A DNA stretch of 64,000 nt, from contig NZ_QXCP01000002.1 in the NCBI RefSeq assembly GCF_003711805.1, positions 1 to 64,000 of the forward strand, written 5' to 3'. The notes under the pieces were generated by a model that ran no database searches, was not told where the DNA came from, and worked only from the letters and a program-made list of their open reading frames with translations. Both the position numbers and the translations under genes were made by a program. Origin of the DNA: Brachybacterium sp. EE-P12 (GTDB lineage: Bacteria; Actinomycetota; Actinomycetes; Actinomycetales; Dermabacteraceae). Shown one piece after another: positions 25,226 through 33,443 of this stretch. Each line of letters begins with the position of its first letter. Position 1 is the stretch's first letter.

Positions 25226-26295
25226 GAGGTCACCTTCATCGCTCGCTTCTTGATCCACAGGTTCACCAGCACCGCCGCCAGCAGCACGAGACCGAGGATG
25301 GTGCGGAAGAACTCGCTGGGCAGACCCACCAGCGGCATGCCCTGCTGGACCATGCCGAAGATGAGCGCCCCGATCGACGCGCCGATCACGGAGCCCGCAC
25401 CGCCGGTGAGGAGGCACCCGCCGATCACCGCGGCGATGATGAAGTAGAACTCCAGGCCGATGCCGGAGGTCACCGTCGCGTTGCCGTAGCGGATCACCGT
25501 CAGGGTCCCCACCAGCCAGGCCGCGGCCGCGGTGGTCATGAACAGTCCCACCCGCACCCGCATCACGGGCACACCCACGGCGCGGGCGGCGTCGGAGTTG
25601 CCGCCGAGGGCGAAGATCCAGTTGCCCCAGCGGGACTTCAGCAGCACGATCGCGCCGACGGCGGTCAGCAGCAGCCACCACACCAGCGAGACCTGGAAGG
25701 GGCCGACGGCGCTGCCGAACAAGGCGCGGGCGCTGTCGTAGCCGCTGTACTGCCGCACCCCGGAGACGGTGACCTGGCCGGTCAGCCGCTGGGTGACGGC
25801 GTAGTTCAGGCCCCACAGCACGAACATCATGCCGAGGGTGACGATGAAGCTGGGCAGCTTCGTCAGGTGCACCATCACGCCGTTGACCGCCCCGACCGCC
25901 AGGGCGAAGCCGAGCGAGAGCAGGATCCCCAGCCACACGTTCATGTTCAGCTCGGTGACGGCGAGCGCGGTGACCAGGGCGGTGGAGCCGGTGAGCACGC
26001 CGGTGGAGAGGTCGAACTCCCCGCCGATCATCAGCAGCGCCACCGCGATCGCCATGATGCCCATGGTCGCGGCGGGGTCGAGGAAGTTCGCCAGGCCCGC
26101 CTGGGAGGCGAAGACCGGCGAGACCAGGGTGAAGCCGACGAACACCAGCACCGCGGCGCTGCCGGCGCCGACCTCGGGGGTCATCAGCAGCCGACGCACC
26201 CGGCCGACGGAGACCAGGCGGTCGTCCTTGTCGCCGTCGGACGGCGGTGGCGCGGGCGGCGCTCCGGGGGCGGAGGCCGGGGCCGCGGCGCTCAT
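25222..26295 (-). CDS. Sugar ABC transporter permease (CUT2/RbsC family)
   Basis: A 357-aa permease with about ten hydrophobic segments. [21 protein letters not shown] (about residues 90-110), [17 protein letters not shown] (about 145-161) and [34 protein letters not shown] near the end are RbsC-type signatures. The N-terminal 30 residues are Pro/Ala-rich. It forms the channel with the binding protein and ATPase flanking it; its stop and start overlap both neighbours. Confidence 0.92.
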   Translation of the reverse strand: MSAAAPASAPGAPPAPPPSDGDKDDRLVSVGRVRRLLMTPEVGAGSAAVLVFVGFTLVSPVFASQAGLANFLDPAATMGIMAIAVALLMIGGEFDLSTGVLTGSTALVTALAVTELNMNVWLGILLSLGFALAVGAVNGVMVHLTKLPSFIVTLGMMFVLWGLNYAVTQRLTGQVTVSGVRQYSGYDSARALFGSAVGPFQVSLVWWLLLTAVGAIVLLKSRWGNWIFALGGNSDAARAVGVPVMRVRVGLFMTTAAAAWLVGTLTVIRYGNATVTSGIGLEFYFIIAAVIGGCLLTGGAGSVIGASIGALIFGMVQQGMPLVGLPSEFFRTILGLVLLAAVLVNLWIKKRAMKVTS

Positions 26296-27281
26296 CGGGT
26301 GCCGGCCTGCACGAACTCGGCGACCTGGTCCACGTTCTCGCTGTCCACGAAGGCAGGACCGGTCAGGACGGGGTGCCCGCCGCCGAGGGTGTTGCCGTTG
26401 TCGTGGTAGAGCACCAGCATCGCGATCGGCAGGTATCCCTGCAGGTACTGCTGCTGATCGACGGTGAACAGGATCGTGCCGTCCTGGATGCCGGCGAGCA
26501 CGTCGGCGTCGATGTCGAAGCTCGCGACCTTGATCTCCTCGCCGGTCTCCTCCACGCCCGCGAGGGCGGCGGTGGTGACCGAGGGGTTCAGGCCCACGAC
26601 GGTGTCGATCGAGTCGTCGCCCATGAGGGTGGACTTGACGGTGGCCTGGATTCCCTGGGGGTTGTTGAGGTCGACCTGGAGGTTCTGGACCTCGCCGCCG
26701 AAGCCGTCGGCGACGCCCTGGCAGCGCTGCTCGAGGCCCACGTTGCCGGCCTCGTGGATGAGGCAGACGACCTTCTCCGCGCCCTCCTCCTTGAGCCGTT
26801 CGCCGACGCCCTCGCCGGCCACGCCCTCGGACTGGCCGAAGTGCGCCAGCGCCCCGAACTCGGCCGAGCGGTCCTCGCCGGAGTTGATGGTGATCACGGG
26901 GATGCCGGCGTCGCGGGCGGCCTCGATCGAGCCCTGCAGGGCGTCGGGGTTCGCCATCGACACGACGATGCCGTCGGGCTGGTTGGCGACCGCGGAGTCG
27001 ATCAGCTGCGCCTGCCGCGACCCCTCAGGATCACCTGTGACCTCGACGTCCACGCCGTACTGGGCGCCGCCGTCCTCCGCGCCCTTCTTCACCACGTTCC
27101 AGAACGAGCCGTCGGGGACGCCGTGGATGATCACGGCGTAGTCCAGGTCGCGGCTCGCGCCGGCGGCTGCGTCGCCGTTCCCGGCGGCCTCCTCGGGGGC
27201 CTGCCCGCCGGTGCCGCAGGCGGTGAGCACCAGTGCGAGCGCCGCGGCGCCCACGGCCATCTTCTTCAGGGATCTCAACAT
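26292..27281 (-). CDS. Sugar ABC transporter substrate-binding lipoprotein (ribose/inositol type)
   Basis: A 329-aa type-1 periplasmic-binding-fold lipoprotein, lipobox LVLTAC with Cys22. [34 protein letters not shown] is the first lobe and [34 protein letters not shown] the hinge-side segment typical of ribose, galactose or inositol receptors. First gene of the three-gene importer. The divergent Gfo/Idh gene suggests inositol or another polyol, but the ligand is not proven. Confidence 0.9.
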   Translation of the reverse strand: MLRSLKKMAVGAAALALVLTACGTGGQAPEEAAGNGDAAAGASRDLDYAVIIHGVPDGSFWNVVKKGAEDGGAQYGVDVEVTGDPEGSRQAQLIDSAVANQPDGIVVSMANPDALQGSIEAARDAGIPVITINSGEDRSAEFGALAHFGQSEGVAGEGVGERLKEEGAEKVVCLIHEAGNVGLEQRCQGVADGFGGEVQNLQVDLNNPQGIQATVKSTLMGDDSIDTVVGLNPSVTTAALAGVEETGEEIKVASFDIDADVLAGIQDGTILFTVDQQQYLQGYLPIAMLVLYHDNGNTLGGGHPVLTGPAFVDSENVDQVAEFVQAGTR

Positions 27282-27614
27282 GGGGATCACACCCTCTGTG
27301 GAAGAGAGCCGGGTGGCACCCTCGCCGCCCGGCGGGTCGGCTCCATCGCCGACTCGATCACAGAGTGACACCGCTCACACCGGGCGTCAAGGGAATGTCT
27401 GGACAAGATTTGGTCACGACGGGGTACTGCGCGGTAGGCATTCGAACGGGAGAGTCCCGAGGTATCGGTTGCGAGGCGCGTCCTCCCCGGAGACTTGCCG
27501 CCATGGAGCGGGATATTGCCCTGGACAAAGGGTCTCGAGCTGCCGGACAAATGACGGTAGCGTGTGCCCGGGCGCGCTCGTGAGATCGCGAGCCGAGAGA
27601 CTCGAGGGGGAGCC
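27282..27614. promoter_or_regulatory. Divergent promoter region of importer and Gfo/Idh genes
   Basis: The 333-bp gap contains no gene. It has three direct copies of GGACAA (27401, 27523, 27545), the first within TGTC-TG-GACA, which is a small dyad. These are candidate operator half-sites for a regulator of both transcription units. No convincing -35/-10 pair was found. Confidence 0.35.
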
Positions 27615-28640
27615 ATGCGGCTGGGACTGGTGGGCTACGGCAACGGCGGGCGGCACTTCCACGCCCCGTTCCTCGAGACCGCGCGCGGGATCGAGATCGC
27701 CGGGGTGGTGGCCCGGGCCGAGGCCACCCGCGCCGCGGCCCGGGAGGATCTGCCGGGAGTGCCGATCCACGCCTCGCTCACCGAGATGCTCGAGGCCGGG
27801 GTCGACGCCGTCACCATCACCACCCCGCCGCAGACCCGCCGCGACCTGGTGCTCGAGGCGATCGCGGCCGGGGTGCACGTCGTGGCCGACAAGCCCTTCG
27901 CCCCGTCGGCCGAGGTCGCCCGCGAGCTCGCCGACGCCGCCCGCGAGGCGGGCGTGGTGCTCTCCGTCTTCCACAACCGCCGCTTCGACGCCGACGTGCG
28001 CACCCTCGCCGAAGTGCTCGAGGGCGGGAGGCTGGGGGAGCTGTGGCGCGTCCACTCCCGCTTCGACCTCGACCAGCCCGATCAGCTCGAGGCCGGCCCC
28101 CACGGCGGGCTGCTGCGCGACATCGGCACCCACCTGGTGGACCAGCTGATGTGGCTGCTCGGGCCGGTCACGTCGGTCAGCGCGCGCCTGGATCACGTGG
28201 AGCTGCCCGAGGGCCGCACCGATGCGGCATTCCTCGTGACCCTGCAGCACGCCTCGGGCGTCACCTCGACGGCGACCTCCACCAAGCTCAACCATCTCCA
28301 CCGCCGCACCCTGCTGGCCTACGGCAGCGAGGGCTCCTACGAGGTGGCCAGCACCGACGTGCAGGCCGAGGCGATCTTCGCCGGGAAGCGGCCGGCCGAC
28401 GACCCCGTGGCCTGGGGCTACGACGCCCCCGAGCACTGGGGCACCCTCCACACCGCGGACGGCGACGAGCAGGTCCCCTCCGCCCAGGGCAGCTACGTCG
28501 CGTTCTACGAGCAGTTCGCCGCGGCCTGCGCCAGGCAGGGCCCCGGCCCGTCGCCCGCCGAGGAGGGCGTCGCGGTGCTCGAGGTGCTCGACGCCGCTCG
28601 CCGCGCCGCCGAGGGAGGGGAGACGGTGCGGCTGGGGTGA
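27615..28640 (+). CDS. Gfo/Idh/MocA-family oxidoreductase
   Basis: A 341-aa NAD(P)-dependent sugar or cyclitol dehydrogenase. N-terminal Rossmann MRLGLVGYGNGGRHFHAPFL, then VTITTPPQTRRDLVLEAIAAGVHVVADKPFA, which has the family's E/D-KP catalytic Lys (about residues 96-98), and GGLLRDIGTHLVDQLMWLLG with the conserved Asp and His (about 170-176). GAGGGGAGCC directly before the ATG is the ribosome binding site. Divergent from the importer, probably acting on its substrate. Confidence 0.9.
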   Translation: MRLGLVGYGNGGRHFHAPFLETARGIEIAGVVARAEATRAAAREDLPGVPIHASLTEMLEAGVDAVTITTPPQTRRDLVLEAIAAGVHVVADKPFAPSAEVARELADAAREAGVVLSVFHNRRFDADVRTLAEVLEGGRLGELWRVHSRFDLDQPDQLEAGPHGGLLRDIGTHLVDQLMWLLGPVTSVSARLDHVELPEGRTDAAFLVTLQHASGVTSTATSTKLNHLHRRTLLAYGSEGSYEVASTDVQAEAIFAGKRPADDPVAWGYDAPEHWGTLHTADGDEQVPSAQGSYVAFYEQFAAACARQGPGPSPAEEGVAVLEVLDAARRAAEGGETVRLG

Positions 28641-28658
28641 GCGGGCGGGAGGTGGCGC

Positions 28659-28733
28659 CTGCAGAAAGGGGCGCTGAGCGGCACGCCGCGGCGCTCAGCT
28701 CCTCAGCGTGCCGCTCAGAGCCCCTTTGTGCAG
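28659..28733. repeat. Palindromic intergenic element, AGCGGCAC family (copy 2)
   Basis: Arms 28659-28686 and 28706-28733 are complementary over 28 bp with only two mismatches. It lies between the convergent oxidoreductase and TelA genes. Its arm closely matches the element at 11301-11369, including the flanking CAGAAAGGGGCGC. Probably a conserved bidirectional terminator or a small dispersed palindrome. Confidence 0.7.
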
Positions 28734-28740
28734 ATCGTCC

Positions 28741-29958
28741 TCAGCGGTCCTCGATCTCCAGCAGGCTCGCCGCGCTCTCGATCTCTTCGTGCTCGGGGCG
28801 CTCCTTCTGCATCCGCTCCATGTAGGGGCGGGCGCGCTCGACCTGGTGTTCCAGGTTCGTCACCGTGGTGAGGAAGTTCTGGTTGGCCTGCGTGCGGAAG
28901 GTGTCGATGCCGTCCATGGTGGTGAACAGGTTGTCGAAGGCCTTCTGCAGCGTCTCGGCGGAGACGCCCGAGCTCGCGGCCTGCTGCTGCACCTTCACCG
29001 AGTTGTCGGCGAGCATCTTCGAGGTCGAGGAGATGAGGTTGTCGGTGGTGGCGTTGACCGCGTCGATCTGATCGAGCACGAGCTTCTGGTTCTCGAGCGC
29101 CTGGGCGGTGATCACTGCGGTGCGCAGCGCGGTCACGGTGGTGGTGCGGGCCCGCTCCACGCCCTGCTGGAGCTTGGTGTTGTTGTCCTCGATGACGCCC
29201 ATCGACAGGTAGGCCTGCACGGTCACGGCGATCTGCGTGGCCACGTCCTGGCGGCGCTGGCGCACGGCGAAGAGCACGTCCCGCTCGAGCGCGTCGGCGT
29301 CGGCGGACTTCCCCGCCCCGCGCAGCTCCTCGGCCTTGCGCACGGCCCGCTCGTCGAGCAGACCCAGCAGGTGGGAGGCCTTCTGCAGCGCGCCGAGATC
29401 CTCCCAGAGGGCGCGGCGCTCGACGGCGAGCTCGGCGTTGTCGCGCTGGAGCCCCTCCTGGCCGCGGGAGAGCGCGCCGAGGACCTGGTCGAGCTGGTCC
29501 TGGTTCGACTCGAAGCTGCGGAAGTAGCGCTTGGCGCGGTTGCGGCCGGGCAGGAAGCCCAGCGCCTTGTCCGCGAAGGTCTCCTCCTTGGGGGCGAGCT
29601 CCTCCATGGTGGTGCGCAGCTCGGTGAGGGACTTCGCGACGTTCTCCTGGGCGCTGCCCTTCTTGTCCTTCGCGTCCCGCAGCGACTGCTCCATGAAGCG
29701 GGAGGAGGTCTGCGAGGTGCGCTCGAAGGTGCGCCGGGCGACCGCGCCGAGGGCGTTGACCTGGGCGGTGAACTCCTGGGAGTGGGGGTTCAGGGAGGAG
29801 ACCTGGTCGACCCAGGCGTCGGCCCGCTGCTCGAGCTCCTGCTGCTGCTCGGCGGGGAGGTCGGGGAGCACGGAGACCGCGTCGTCGTCGCTGATCTCCT
29901 CGACCGGGTCAGCGGGGGTGATCTCCTGGGCGGGGGTGGGCGGCTGGAGCTTGTCCAT
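28741..29958 (-). CDS. TelA-family toxic anion resistance protein
   Basis: A 405-aa soluble protein of the TelA family, nearly all helical. Landmarks are LGFLPGRNRAKRYFRSFESNQDQLDQVLGAL (about residues 130-160), DVATQIAVTVQAYLSMGVIEDNNTKLQQGVERARTTTVTALRTAV (about 250-295) and the terminal coiled coil. Family members are linked to tellurite and other envelope or antibiotic stress, and their biochemical role is unsettled. It lies 82 bp downstream of the XpaC-like gene on the same strand. Confidence 0.9.
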   Translation of the reverse strand: MDKLQPPTPAQEITPADPVEEISDDDAVSVLPDLPAEQQQELEQRADAWVDQVSSLNPHSQEFTAQVNALGAVARRTFERTSQTSSRFMEQSLRDAKDKKGSAQENVAKSLTELRTTMEELAPKEETFADKALGFLPGRNRAKRYFRSFESNQDQLDQVLGALSRGQEGLQRDNAELAVERRALWEDLGALQKASHLLGLLDERAVRKAEELRGAGKSADADALERDVLFAVRQRRQDVATQIAVTVQAYLSMGVIEDNNTKLQQGVERARTTTVTALRTAVITAQALENQKLVLDQIDAVNATTDNLISSTSKMLADNSVKVQQQAASSGVSAETLQKAFDNLFTTMDGIDTFRTQANQNFLTTVTNLEHQVERARPYMERMQKERPEHEEIESAASLLEIEDR

Positions 29959-30040
29959 CGGTGCCTCCTGGGCGGGTCTCGGGTTCTGGTTGGTCGTGGG
30001 GGCTGGTCGCCTCGTGCGGCGCGGCGGCCGACGGGGCGGG

Positions 30041-31012
30041 TCAGACGTCGATGATGGGGTCGAGATGCTGGTCGGCGAAGCGGGCTCGCAGGAACTCGGA
30101 GTGCACCTCGAGGGAGTGCGAGACGCCGCCGACGAGATCGCTCTCGATCCGCTCGACGCCCTCGCCGAGCACGTCGAGCTGCCGGTCGATCGAGGCGAGG
30201 TTCGCCAGCGCCTCCTCGCGGGCGGAGCCGGCGAAGGTGCGCAGGAAGGAGATGATGTCCGCGGCGGCGTCGACGAGGTCGGGGACGTACCGGGTGGCGA
30301 TGCCCTCCAGCATCGTCACCTCTCCCGCGGACGGTCGCATCTGCTGCAGCTGCTCCGCGCCGACGAGTGCATCGATCCTGGTCAGCAGCGAGTCGACGTC
30401 GTCGAGCACCTGCATCGCAGGAGCCGCGGCGGCCTGCGGGCGCAGCTCCCGCACCCGGGCGCGGGTGGTCTCGTCGGCGGCGAGGATCCGCTCGAGCACC
30501 TCGCGGGTGCCGCCGGTGACGCTCGCATCGATCACGGGACGCTCGGCCGATCCTGTCCGAGGACGGTTCACGGCCACGCCGACCCCGCCGAGGGCGACGG
30601 CGCCGACGCCGACCGCGGCGCCGAGGGCCAGCACGGGCCCGCCGAGCCCGGTGCCGAGCACGACCACCAGCGTCGCGAGGCCGGCCAGCCCGCCGAGGAC
30701 GACGGGAGCGCCGAGCCGCACCAGCCAGGAGGGACGCGGCGCGGACACCTCGCGGGAGGCGGGGCCGCGGACCGTGCCCTCGAGCGCAGTCTGCTTCGGT
30801 CCCCACAGGTCGCGTCGCTCCGCGGTCGCCTTCCATGGCAGGTCCTGAGCGCCGGGGGCGGCGGATGGCCCGTCGGCCGACGGGGTGGGCCGCTTGGCCG
30901 GAGGCTCGGGCTGGTGGGCCTGCGGGGGCGGCGAGTCGGGCGCGAAGGGGTCCGGGAACCGGCTGCTCCCGCTGCTCGGCTGCTCGGCCGAGGGTGTCTC
31001 TCCTGCGCTCAC
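30041..31012 (-). CDS. XpaC-like membrane-associated protein paired with TelA
   Basis: A 323-aa protein. The first 90 residues are Pro/Ser-rich and disordered. Two hydrophobic helices follow at about 97-118 and 122-148. The C-terminal 170 residues are helical (VLERILAADETTRARVRELRP...DIISFLRTFAGSAREEALANLASIDRQLDVLGEGVERI), which resembles XpaC proteins. XpaC and TelA genes are neighbours in many Gram-positives, and the order here supports the call. The GTG start is used. Confidence 0.7.
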   Translation of the reverse strand: MSAGETPSAEQPSSGSSRFPDPFAPDSPPPQAHQPEPPAKRPTPSADGPSAAPGAQDLPWKATAERRDLWGPKQTALEGTVRGPASREVSAPRPSWLVRLGAPVVLGGLAGLATLVVVLGTGLGGPVLALGAAVGVGAVALGGVGVAVNRPRTGSAERPVIDASVTGGTREVLERILAADETTRARVRELRPQAAAAPAMQVLDDVDSLLTRIDALVGAEQLQQMRPSAGEVTMLEGIATRYVPDLVDAAADIISFLRTFAGSAREEALANLASIDRQLDVLGEGVERIESDLVGGVSHSLEVHSEFLRARFADQHLDPIIDV

Positions 31013-31645
31013 TGCGATTCGCTGTCCTCCCCGGGACGGTGACGAGGTCCGAGCGTCGGCCCGTGCAGACGGGGGACCGCCTCGAGGGCCGTGCGCACGC
31101 CTCGTCCTGGGCGTGCTGGAAGGCTACCGCGAGCAGCTGGACCGCAGGTGGGCGCGGGCTGGATTCGGGGGATGGCCGGGGGAGGGCATGGGGAGTTCTC
31201 CCCAGGCAGTTCGCCCCATCGCGCATTCCGGGCGCCCGTCATAGATTTCAGGCACTGGGTGCGGGACTCTCGGGGGAGAGGGATGGTGGCCCTCCGCGGG
31301 GGCGGAGGCCGGCGCAGGGCCCGTGGCCCAGCGGAGGCGGGAGACGGATCGGGGGATCCGCTCCCGCCTTCATGCCGTGCGGGGCGGTGCAGGTCCTCGC
31401 ACAGCGGCGCTGCCACTCGGCGGCATCGTCGAGGGCGCAGTGCGGGAAGGGCGCAGGACAGGGCGACGAGCAGTGCGCCCGAGGCGGTGTGATCCCGCTG
31501 ACGGGTGCTGGACAACTCTTTCGCGCGCGCCCGCGAGGACCCTACTCTTGACCGGTGCGACGAGGCGCACGATTTCCCCGACTGACCTGGCAGGACGCGT
31601 CTTGCACCAGGCGCGTCCCACACACCGCTGAAGGAGGCCTCCGGC
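31013..31645. other. 633-bp divergent intergenic region
   Basis: No open frame here has a good ribosome binding site or protein-like composition. The region contains a strong two-part hairpin at 31335-31369. I saw no tRNA, SRP RNA, tmRNA or RNase P signature. It should contain the promoters of the XpaC-like gene and of the 60-aa membrane protein. Confidence 0.5.
31335..31369. terminator. Strong hairpin in intergenic region
   Basis: AGGCGGGAG (31335-31343) pairs with CTCCCGCCT (31361-31369), and inside it CGGATC pairs with GATCCG around a GGGG loop, with one bulged A. It is far from any gene end (323 nt from the XpaC-like start and 277 nt from the next ATG). It may end a small RNA or an unannotated leader transcript. 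Confidence 0.45.
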
Positions 31646-31828
31646 ATGGATCCTCGCCCTGACATCCACCTCGGTCACGAGATGACCCCGACGACCCATA
31701 CCGGGCCCATCCCGACCGTGTCCGCGAGCGGCGACGCGGGGCAGCGTGACTCCTCCGCGCGCACCACCGCCGCCGTGATCGCGGCGCTCGTGCTCGCCTT
31801 CATCGGCATCGTGCTGATGGGGCTCTGA
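31646..31828 (+). CDS. Small single-pass membrane protein
   Basis: A 60-aa protein: a polar N-terminus of about 40 residues and one hydrophobic helix at the C-terminus (TAAVIAALVLAFIGIVLMGL). The consensus AAGGAGG seven to ten bases before the ATG supports translation. No family recognised. Next gene on the strand is an SDR 110 bp downstream. Confidence 0.65.
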   Translation: MDPRPDIHLGHEMTPTTHTGPIPTVSASGDAGQRDSSARTTAAVIAALVLAFIGIVLMGL

Positions 31829-31938
31829 GAGGCAGGTCCCTCGCCGGGAACGGCCCGGGAAGGATCCGCGAGCCCGCGGCGTTGCTCCCTCGCAGCCCGG
31901 CGTGTGAGGCCCGCGAGGCACGAGGAGAGGACCATCCC

Positions 31939-32739
31939 ATGATCGACCTGGACCTGACCGGCAGGACAGCCTTCGTCAGCGGCTCCACGCAGGGCATCGG
32001 CCTCGCGATCGCCCAGCGGCTCGCGCTCGCCGGAGCGCGCGTGGCGGTCAACGGCCGCAGTGCACAGCGGGTGCAGGAGGCGCTCGATGCCCTGGTCGGC
32101 GCCGGGGCCGACCCGTCGCGGCTGATCGCGGCGCCTGGCGACGTCACCGCCGAGGAGGGCCTGGCCGACGCCCTCGAGGCCGCGGGCGAGGTGGACGTGC
32201 TGGTGAACAACCTCGGCATCTTCGGCGCCGCACCGGCGCTCGAGATCACCGACGAGCAGTGGCAGCGCTACTGGGACGTGAACGTGATGGCCGCGGTGCG
32301 GCTGATCCGCGCGACCCTGCCGGGCATGAAGGAGCGCGGCTGGGGAAGGGTGCTGAACATCGCCAGCGACTCCGCGATCGTCACCCCGGCCGAGATGATC
32401 CACTACGGCGTCTCCAAAACGGCGCTGCTGGCCGTCTCCCGCGGCTTCGCGAAGGACGCCGCCGGCACCGGCGTCACCGTGAACTCCGTGATCGCCGGGC
32501 CCACGTACACCGAGGGCGTGCAGGACTTCGTCTACGAGCTGGTGGATCCGTCTCTGCCCAGGGAGGAGGCGGAGGCCGAGTTCATGCGCCTGCACCGCCC
32601 GCAGTCGCTGCTGCAGCGCCTGATCCGTCCCGAGGAGATCGCGAACATGGTCGTCTACCTCGCCTCGCCGCTCGCGTCGGCGACCACCGGCGGGGCGCTG
32701 CGCGTGGACGGTGGGTACACGGACGCGATCCTGCCGTGA
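31939..32739 (+). CDS. SDR-family oxidoreductase
   Basis: A 266-aa classical short-chain dehydrogenase: SGSTQGIG cofactor loop (about residues 14-21), NNLG in place of NNAG (about 91-94), Ser in NIASDS, YGVSK (about 157-161), and DGGYTD near the end. Asn-Gly-Arg after the second strand suggests NADP(H). GAGGAGAGG precedes the ATG. Substrate unknown. A small NTF2-like gene follows after 70 bp. Confidence 0.88.
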   Translation: MIDLDLTGRTAFVSGSTQGIGLAIAQRLALAGARVAVNGRSAQRVQEALDALVGAGADPSRLIAAPGDVTAEEGLADALEAAGEVDVLVNNLGIFGAAPALEITDEQWQRYWDVNVMAAVRLIRATLPGMKERGWGRVLNIASDSAIVTPAEMIHYGVSKTALLAVSRGFAKDAAGTGVTVNSVIAGPTYTEGVQDFVYELVDPSLPREEAEAEFMRLHRPQSLLQRLIRPEEIANMVVYLASPLASATTGGALRVDGGYTDAILP

Positions 32740-32809
32740 GGCCGGCGCCCCGGCGCGCGTGTACGGTGCCCCGCAGGACCGACGACGACGTGACGACCGA
32801 GGAGACGAC

Positions 32810-33190
32810 ATGGCAGACGACCCGCTGACGCTCGACGCGCTGCTCGCCCTGGAGCAGCGCGGCTGGGAGTCCCTCACCCGGCACGAGGGCGGTCGCTTCT
32901 ACGGCGCGCTGATGACGGCTGATGCCGTGATGATCCTCGTCAACGGCATGGTCCTGGATCGCGAGACCATCGCCGCGACGCTAGACGACTCGCCCGCCTG
33001 GAGCACCTTCACCCTCGAGGACGCACGGCTGGTGCCGACGGGGCAGGCCAGTGCGGCGCTGGTCTATCGGGCGACCGCTGCGCGTGACGGCGAGGACGAG
33101 CCCTTCGTGGCCTTGATGTCGAGCCACTACACGCTGGTGGACGGCGAGCCGGCGCTGACGCTGTACCAGCAGACGACGGTGACGCACTGA
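32810..33190 (+). CDS. NTF2-like (DUF4440-type) protein
   Basis: A 126-aa single-domain protein: an N-terminal helix (DALLALEQRGWESLTRHEGGRFYGALMTADAVMILVNGMVLDRETI) and a curved sheet closed by WSTFTLEDARLVPTGQASAALVYRATA and TLYQQTTV. The cone-shaped NTF2 fold is used by hydrolases, isomerases and small-ligand binders; no catalytic set identified. GAGGAGACGAC lies just before the ATG. Confidence 0.72.
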   Translation: MADDPLTLDALLALEQRGWESLTRHEGGRFYGALMTADAVMILVNGMVLDRETIAATLDDSPAWSTFTLEDARLVPTGQASAALVYRATAARDGEDEPFVALMSSHYTLVDGEPALTLYQQTTVTH

Positions 33191-33443
33191 TCGGTCCCGT
33201 CGTCGACGAGTGGACGGACGATTCCTGCGGCCGCGCGGGCCAAAAAGGGCAGGAGCGCGCCTCGCAGTTTTTCCGGACATCCGTGTGATGTCGGCGGCAT
33301 CGGACGAAAGTCCTGCTCATTCGTAGTCGTTGAATCGTAATCTTCAAGGGTCTCTGCTGTGGAGACACAGGGGACGGGCGACTGCCGCCGACGCCCCGGT
33401 CCGTGCCGTGCACGGACATCGGTGACGACCACGAAGGATCGGC

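Noticed and set aside
31013-31645. Housekeeping RNA (tmRNA, RNase P, SRP)
   Set aside because: None of the characteristic conserved words was found.
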